Origin: an uncultured Ruminococcus sp.
Lineage (GTDB): Bacteria > Bacillota > Clostridia > Lachnospirales > Lachnospiraceae
Reading direction: 5' to 3'
Length of the DNA stretch: 64,000 nt
Assembly: GCA_900541505.1 (NCBI GenBank)
Contig: UQKK01000018.1
Location: forward strand, 1-64,000
Below the pieces are notes generated by a model, which worked only from the letters and a program-made list of their open reading frames with translations, was not told the origin of the DNA and made no database searches. Shown piece after piece: positions 59,926 through 64,000 of this stretch. Both the position numbers and the translations under genes were made by a program. Positions within the stretch are counted from its first letter, which is position 1. Each line of letters begins with the position of its first letter.

Positions 59926-60091
59926 TTTTATAAATCCTCCATTTTAAACATTTGGTTATGCATCTTCGGTCTTATTAATCAAATGCCCCCGCCATGCTCT
60001 TATGGTCTTACTGGCAGGATAATTTGAACAAGGCTAAACGGACGGTCATATGCGTTTCTATGAAATGCGCAGCACCGGTCCTGCCTGTGAT

Positions 60092-61051
60092 TTATTCCTC
60101 ACCCTGGTTCAACTCAAGGTTCAGTTCTTTTAATTTCGCCAGTACTTCTTCCAGGGATTTGCGTCCAAGGTTACGTACTTTCATCATGTCTTCCGGTGTC
60201 TTGTTGGTAAGTTCTTCTACCGTATTGATACCGGCTCTCTTCAGACAATTGTAAGAGCGGACGGAAAGTTCCAGTTCGTCGATGCTCATCTCCAGCACTT
60301 TCTCTTTCTCGTCGTCTTCTTTTTCTATCATGACTTCCGCGGACTGTGCGACTTCGGACAAGTCAATGAACAGTTTCAGATGTTCGCTTAAGACTTTTGC
60401 CGCAAGGCTTACCGCCTCATCGGGGTGCATTGTGCCTTTTGTCCATACATCCAGTGTCAGTTTGTCATAGTCAGTAATCTGACCAACACGTGTATTCTCA
60501 ACAGTCAAGTTGACACGCTCCACCGGTGTGTAAATGGAATCAATCGGAATAACACCAATCGGCAAATCTTCTGTTTTATTCTTGTCTGCGCTCACATAGC
60601 CTCTGCCCTTTGTAATGGTCAGTTCCATGTACAGCTTGCTGTCCTTGCCGCCGCTCAATGTAGCGATGACCTGTTCCGGATTCATGATTTCAATATCAGA
60701 ATCCACCTGGATGTCAGCGCCTGTGACAACGCCTTCACCTTCAAATTCGATATATGCAGTCTTAACTTCGTCTGATTCCGATGTATTTTTGATTGCCAGA
60801 GATTTCAGGTTCATGATAATCTCAGTCACGTCTTCTTTGACACCTGGGATGGAACTAAATTCGTGCAGAACCCCGTCAATCTTTACAGAACTGATTGCAG
60901 CTCCCGGCAGGGAAGAAAGCATGATTCTTCTCAGGGAATTTCCAAGGGTAATTCCATAGCCTCTCTCAAGAGGCTCAACTACGAATTTTCCATACTTTTT
61001 ATCTTCTGAAATTTCTGTAATTTCAATATTCGGTTTATTAAAATCAAACAC
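60092..61051 (-). CDS. rpoA: RNA polymerase alpha subunit
   Basis: A 319-residue alpha subunit. The N-terminal assembly domain (1-230) shows FVVEPLERGYGITLGNSLRR and LLSSLPGAAI; the C-terminal domain (about 245-315) shows LELSVRSYNCLKRAGINTVE and RNLGRKSLEEV with the UP-element and activator-contact residues. The start codon is GTG, with AAGGAGG upstream. It lies in the standard position between rpsD and rplQ. Confidence 0.98.
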   Translation of the reverse strand: MFDFNKPNIEITEISEDKKYGKFVVEPLERGYGITLGNSLRRIMLSSLPGAAISSVKIDGVLHEFSSIPGVKEDVTEIIMNLKSLAIKNTSESDEVKTAYIEFEGEGVVTGADIQVDSDIEIMNPEQVIATLSGGKDSKLYMELTITKGRGYVSADKNKTEDLPIGVIPIDSIYTPVERVNLTVENTRVGQITDYDKLTLDVWTKGTMHPDEAVSLAAKVLSEHLKLFIDLSEVAQSAEVMIEKEDDEKEKVLEMSIDELELSVRSYNCLKRAGINTVEELTNKTPEDMMKVRNLGRKSLEEVLAKLKELNLELNQGEE

Positions 61052-61142
61052 TACACAAACCCTCCTTATGGGTTAAAATATGTTGAGGGGGTACGATGTC
61101 TCACCTGATACAAGCCGTGCCTGTTATCAGGCACAGACCCTA

Positions 61143-61736
61143 TTATTTGGAGTACAACTCGACAATGAGCATCTCATCAACAGGAACATCGATTGCTTCT
61201 CTTGTCGGGAGCTCTTTTACTGTACCTTTCAGATTCTCAGCATCTACTTCCAGCCAATCCGGAATCAGGTTGCCGCCTGTTACTTCCAGGATATCTTTGT
61301 ATCTCTGGCTTCCTTTGTGTTTCTCTTTGATTTCAATAGTATCTCCCGCTTTGATAAGGTAAGACGGGATGTTTACCTGCTTACCGTTTACAAGTACGTG
61401 CTTGTGGTCAACAATCTGTCTTGCTTCTTTTCTTGTTCTCGCAAATCCCATACGGAACATTACATTGTCCAGTCTGGACTCCAGAAGAATCATCAGGTTT
61501 GCACCTGTCATTCCTTCCATCTGTTTTGCCTTTGCATAGTAATTTCTGAACGGTTTCTCCAGCACGCCGTAGATGAATTTTGCTTTCTGTTTCTCGCGAA
61601 GCTGTAAGCCGTACTCGCTCATCTTTCTGTTTGTTCTCTTTAACTGTCTGTTAGATTTTTTATTAATTCCTAAATAGATTGGGTCCATTCCAAGGGAACG
61701 GCATCTTTTAAGAACCGGAACTCTGTTTACTGCCAT
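61143..61736 (-). CDS. rpsD: 30S ribosomal protein S4
   Basis: A 197-residue S4: MAVNRVPVLKRCRSLGMDPI at the N-terminus, SEYGLQLREKQKAKFIYG, and the S4 RNA-binding domain LESRLDNVMFRMGFARTRKE. It binds 16S rRNA early in assembly and in several bacteria represses the alpha operon. The N-terminus lacks the four-cysteine zinc motif, so this is the zinc-free form. Start set at the ATG at 61736 after TTTAGGAGGAG. Confidence 0.98.
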   Translation of the reverse strand: MAVNRVPVLKRCRSLGMDPIYLGINKKSNRQLKRTNRKMSEYGLQLREKQKAKFIYGVLEKPFRNYYAKAKQMEGMTGANLMILLESRLDNVMFRMGFARTRKEARQIVDHKHVLVNGKQVNIPSYLIKAGDTIEIKEKHKGSQRYKDILEVTGGNLIPDWLEVDAENLKGTVKELPTREAIDVPVDEMLIVELYSK

Positions 61737-61830
61737 GTTTCTCCTCCTAAATTTTATACATGCCAGCGGTTTCACACCGCCTCTTCGTTACTTCCAGTGT
61801 TTTCCAAACTCTGTCCTGCAGAAAATATAA

Positions 61831-62226
61831 CTACACTCTTCTGCGTTTCGGCGGGCGGCATCCGTTGTGCGGCACCGGTGTTACGTCCTTGATGCTTGTC
61901 ACATCAATTCCACATGCCTGAAGTGCACGGATTGCTGCTTCCCTTCCTGAACCTGGTCCCTTCACGAAAACATCTACTGTTTTAAGACCATGTACTAACG
62001 CAGCCTTAGCCGCTGTCTCAGCTGCCATCTGTGCTGCATATGGAGTAGATTTCCTTGAACCTTTAAATCCCAGACCGCCTGCACTTGCCCATGAAAGAGC
62101 ATTTCCCTGTCCATCTGTCAATGTTACGATTGTGTTATTGAAAGATGACTGAATGTGTGCCTGTCCTCGTTCAACGTTTTTCTTGACACGTTTTTTTGTT
62201 ACTTTTTTTGCAACTTTCTTAGCCAT
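61831..62226 (-). CDS. rpsK: 30S ribosomal protein S11
   Basis: A 131-residue S11 with a Lys/Arg-rich N-terminus (MAKKVAKKVTKKRVKKNVER), HIQSSFNNTIVTLTD, SAGGLGFKGSRKSTPYAAQM and the C-terminal PVPHNGCRPPKRRRV. Platform protein of the small subunit. Sits between rpsM and rpsD as usual. Confidence 0.98.
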   Translation of the reverse strand: MAKKVAKKVTKKRVKKNVERGQAHIQSSFNNTIVTLTDGQGNALSWASAGGLGFKGSRKSTPYAAQMAAETAAKAALVHGLKTVDVFVKGPGSGREAAIRALQACGIDVTSIKDVTPVPHNGCRPPKRRRV

Positions 62227-62365
62227 TTAAACTAACCTACTTTCTTTTTTCTCTCATTTACAAGGTAGTTCGATTCACCAGGCTCGGCAAAGCCTCGCCA
62301 GATTCATCGGACAAATTTCGCACGAACCTCAAGCTGCGCTTATCAGCTTGCTTGCGCTAAGTGCT

Positions 62366-62734
62366 CTATTTTTTCTTGTTTGCTACTGTTCTCTTAGGAC
62401 CTTTACATGTTCTCGCGTTTGTCTTTGTTTTCTGTCCACGCACCGGAAGTCCTTTTCTATGACGGATTCCACGATAGCAGCCAATTTCTTTGAGTCTCTT
62501 GATGTTGAGCTGGATATCTCTTCTCAAATCACCTTCTACAACCTGAGTCTCATCGATTACTGCGCTAATCTTCTTTACTTCCTCACTGGTTAAATCTCTT
62601 ACACGAGTATCAGGATTTACTCCTGCCTCTGCTAAGATACGGTTTGAACTTGTTCTCCCAATTCCATAGATATAAGTCAGACCGATTTCTACACGTTTGT
62701 CTCTTGGTAAGTCTACACCTGCGATACGAGCCAT
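62366..62734 (-). CDS. rpsM: 30S ribosomal protein S13
   Basis: A 122-residue S13 that starts MARIAGVDLPRDKRVEIGLT at the ATG at 62734, preceded by GTGGAGGAAAGAC. Conserved YIYGIGRTSSNRIL, YRGIRHRKGLPVRGQKTKTN and the basic end are present. The frame stays open for a further 73 basic codons upstream, but family length and ribosome site favour 62734. It follows an unusually long structured spacer. Confidence 0.97.
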   Translation of the reverse strand: MARIAGVDLPRDKRVEIGLTYIYGIGRTSSNRILAEAGVNPDTRVRDLTSEEVKKISAVIDETQVVEGDLRRDIQLNIKRLKEIGCYRGIRHRKGLPVRGQKTKTNARTCKGPKRTVANKKK

Positions 62735-63344
62735 GTGTCTTTCCTCCACTTTCTTTTTTCTGGTTTTGCCATGCGTGCGCCGCCGCGCTCTGCACGTTTT
62801 CGCGCCTTCCGCCATGCTAGCTCGATTCCGTCGCTTGCGCTCCTTCATCTCGCTGTGGCGTGCGCCACATACAATTCTGCCTGAAACGTCCCTGGCAAGT
62901 AAACTTGCCGATACGTTTCCGTCAGCCTTGTGCATGGCTTTACGTTGTTTCATATTGTCCCTAATTGAGGCTGCGGACGTGGGTTGATGTGTTTACGTCC
63001 TACCGGGTACTTATCTTCGCCGATATCCCAGCCCAGGCATGTGTTTCACATGCCCTTTCCCGGCACGGATTCTCATCCGCCAATGCAAATGCCGAGTATT
63101 ATAAGCAATATACACCTGCACTCTGTGAGCTTTTGAAAGCTTTTACTGAAAGGGATTCAGTGAGTGCAGCAGACTACACGCTCTGCGGGTACCTTGCGCA
63201 GCTACGGTGTATCCTTACTGTATATTAAACAGCCCTACACACCTCCTGGTGTGTCGCGCTGTCAGCCGCCTAATTCATTGCACAATCTACGTCTTTCATT
63301 GAACTGCGCCTATGCTATACAAAGACGCATCAAATACCGGGTGA
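62735..63344 (-). ncRNA. 610-base structured spacer before rpsM, possible leader RNA
   Basis: No convincing gene lies here, though rpmJ and rpsM are normally close. On the minus strand several strong hairpins occur: ACACACC/GGTGTGT (63237-63254), GGCATGTG/CACATGCC with a 3-base loop (63036-63054), a two-part stem GAAACGT...ACGTTTC with inner GGCAAG/CTTGCC (62883-62919), and GTGGCG/CGCCAC (62855-62868). In other bacteria S4 binds a leader at this point; whether this one does so is unknown. Confidence 0.5.
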
Positions 63345-63458
63345 TTAACCCTGACGCTGTTTGTGCTTCGGATTCTCACAGATTACTCTGATGCTTCCTT
63401 TTCTTTTAATGATTTTGCATTTTTCACAAATTGGTTTTACTGATGACCTAACCTTCAT
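63345..63458 (-). CDS. rpmJ: 50S ribosomal protein L36
   Basis: A 37-residue L36 reading MKVRSSVKPICEKCKIIKRK and ending ENPKHKQRQG. The zinc ligands Cys11, Cys14, Cys27 and His32 are present, so this is the zinc-bound form. GGAGGATTTAAC precedes the ATG. Its place between infA and rpsM is standard in Firmicutes. Confidence 0.97.
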   Translation of the reverse strand: MKVRSSVKPICEKCKIIKRKGSIRVICENPKHKQRQG

Positions 63459-63610
63459 GTTAAATCCTCCTTCCCTACTTTGCTCTGCCTATGTTTCCGC
63501 CGCTTTTGGACACACCACCCCAAAAACAGCCACTACATAGTATAACACCTAATCTGCAATAAAGTCAACAGCTAAATTGCAGTCAAATGTTCAAATATGT
63601 CCAAATGTAT

Positions 63611-63647
63611 CAGTTCAGCCCGCGTCATTCATAAAACGGAACTGCTG
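63611..63647. repeat. Remnant of a family B repeat element
   Basis: CAGTTCAGCCCGCGTCATTC and the following ATAAAACGGAACTGC match the right end of the 39362-39523 element in reverse orientation with about four differences. Only this end is left, 12 bases past the infA stop. Confidence 0.65.
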
Positions 63648-63658
63648 CTTCAAATTTT

Positions 63659-63877
63659 TTATTTATCTCTCCAGACGATACGCCCTTTGCTCAAGTCATA
63701 TGGAGACATTTCCAACGTCACTTTGTCTCCCGGTAAAATTTTGATGAAATTCATGCGTAATTTTCCACTGATGTGCGCCAGCACGATATGTCCGTTTTCC
63801 AATTCTACCTTAAACATCGCGTTTGGCAGTTTTTCAACTACAACTCCTTCAATTTCAATTACGTCAGCCTTTGACAT
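63659..63877 (-). CDS. infA: Translation initiation factor IF-1
   Basis: A 72-residue OB-fold factor: MSKADVIEIEGVVVEKLPNA, FKVELENGHIVLAHISGKLR, PGDKVTLEMSPYDLSKGRI. It occupies the ribosomal A site during initiation. The ATG at 63877 follows AGGAGGATTAAGT and gives the standard length. Followed by rpmJ after about 200 bases that hold a repeat remnant. Confidence 0.98.
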   Translation of the reverse strand: MSKADVIEIEGVVVEKLPNAMFKVELENGHIVLAHISGKLRMNFIKILPGDKVTLEMSPYDLSKGRIVWRDK

Positions 63878-63920
63878 ACTTAATCCTCCTGCATTTACGG
63901 CACTTCTACATTCCCACATC

Positions 63921-64000
63921 TCATCGGGAATATTTCAATACTATATTTCTTACTGCTTCGTCATCCGCCGGATTCCCGATGTGTTCCTTCAGAATTACCT
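63921..64000 (-). CDS. C-terminal end of the gene upstream of infA (possibly KOW-domain protein)
   Basis: The last 25 codons of a minus-strand frame that enters from the window edge, ending EAVRNIVLKYSR before a TGA. In related Lachnospiraceae a short KOW-domain RNA-binding protein lies between map and infA, and the visible tail is compatible with it, but too little is present to be sure. Confidence 0.5.
   Translation of the reverse strand, partial: VILKEHIGNPADDEAVRNIVLKYSR

Noticed and set aside
62965..63391. Small plus-strand open frames in the rpmJ-rpsM spacer
   Set aside because: They are antisense to the ribosomal operon, lack ribosome sites and overlap the hairpins; one also covers rpmJ.

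Overview
The window comes from a Gram-positive anaerobe of the Clostridia, most likely Lachnospiraceae. The evidence is GC content near one half, strong AGGAGG-type ribosome binding sites, consensus sigma-A promoters, an AdhE, a PPi-type phosphofructokinase, an NAD-type glutamate dehydrogenase and an infA-rpmJ-rpsM-rpsK-rpsD-rpoA-rplQ ribosomal cluster. Species cannot be fixed from the sequence alone. Most genes lie on the minus strand. No phage, integrase, intact insertion sequence or CRISPR array is visible.

Layout. (1) 1-2.5 kb: a cut tRNA-Pro with a perfect promoter, a YfcE-like phosphoesterase, RdgB and a THUMP RNA methyltransferase. (2) 2.6-10.9 kb: a small Asn-rich protein, then an uptake and hydrolysis operon (nitrilase-family amidohydrolase, NCS1 permease, two tandem M29/NicX-like metalloenzymes, an OPT transporter split by an apparent frameshift, PepD) facing a divergent LysR regulator. 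(3) 11.8-17.4 kb: a lone PEP/pyruvate-binding ATP-grasp protein and a LysR regulator, divergent from an aminotransferase-glutamate dehydrogenase operon. (4) 17.6-36.7 kb: a 19-kb, one-strand island of surface and signalling proteins, the most unusual part of the window. (5) 36.7-41 kb: glf, pfp, tRNA-Arg and trpS. (6) 41.2-46.3 kb: phospholipid-turnover genes (PAP2, GDPD, lipid kinase, TetR) and an SfsA-MutY fusion. (7) 46.4-59.3 kb: an amino-acid ABC transporter whose binding protein looks circularly permuted, UppP, a HAD phosphatase, a SleB-type cell-wall hydrolase, an APH-type kinase, AdhE, and an iron-dependent alcohol dehydrogenase operon with a LysR regulator. (8) 59.4-64 kb: the alpha ribosomal operon, including an unusually long structured spacer before rpsM.

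How the island may work. It holds an active membrane Ser/Thr kinase with extracytoplasmic TPRs, an FHA protein, a membrane protein with a possible FHA-like end, a pseudokinase of matching topology, and a 1324-residue membrane subtilase with a von Willebrand A domain. It also holds a surface beta-hexosaminidase-like enzyme, an Ig-like wall protein, and a family of zinc-ribbon proteins. Ten copies of a double-CxxC ribbon sit in eight proteins, fused to WG repeats, a C-type lectin domain or a shared 135-residue extracytoplasmic domain. I infer an envelope-sensing phospho-signalling system. No function is proven by the sequence.

Two families of short palindrome-ended repeats occur. One (58218-58382 and 46407-46464) has 18-bp ends, and its small copy supplies the stop codon of an ABC ATPase. 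The other (39362-39523 and a remnant at 63611-63647) has 13-bp ends.
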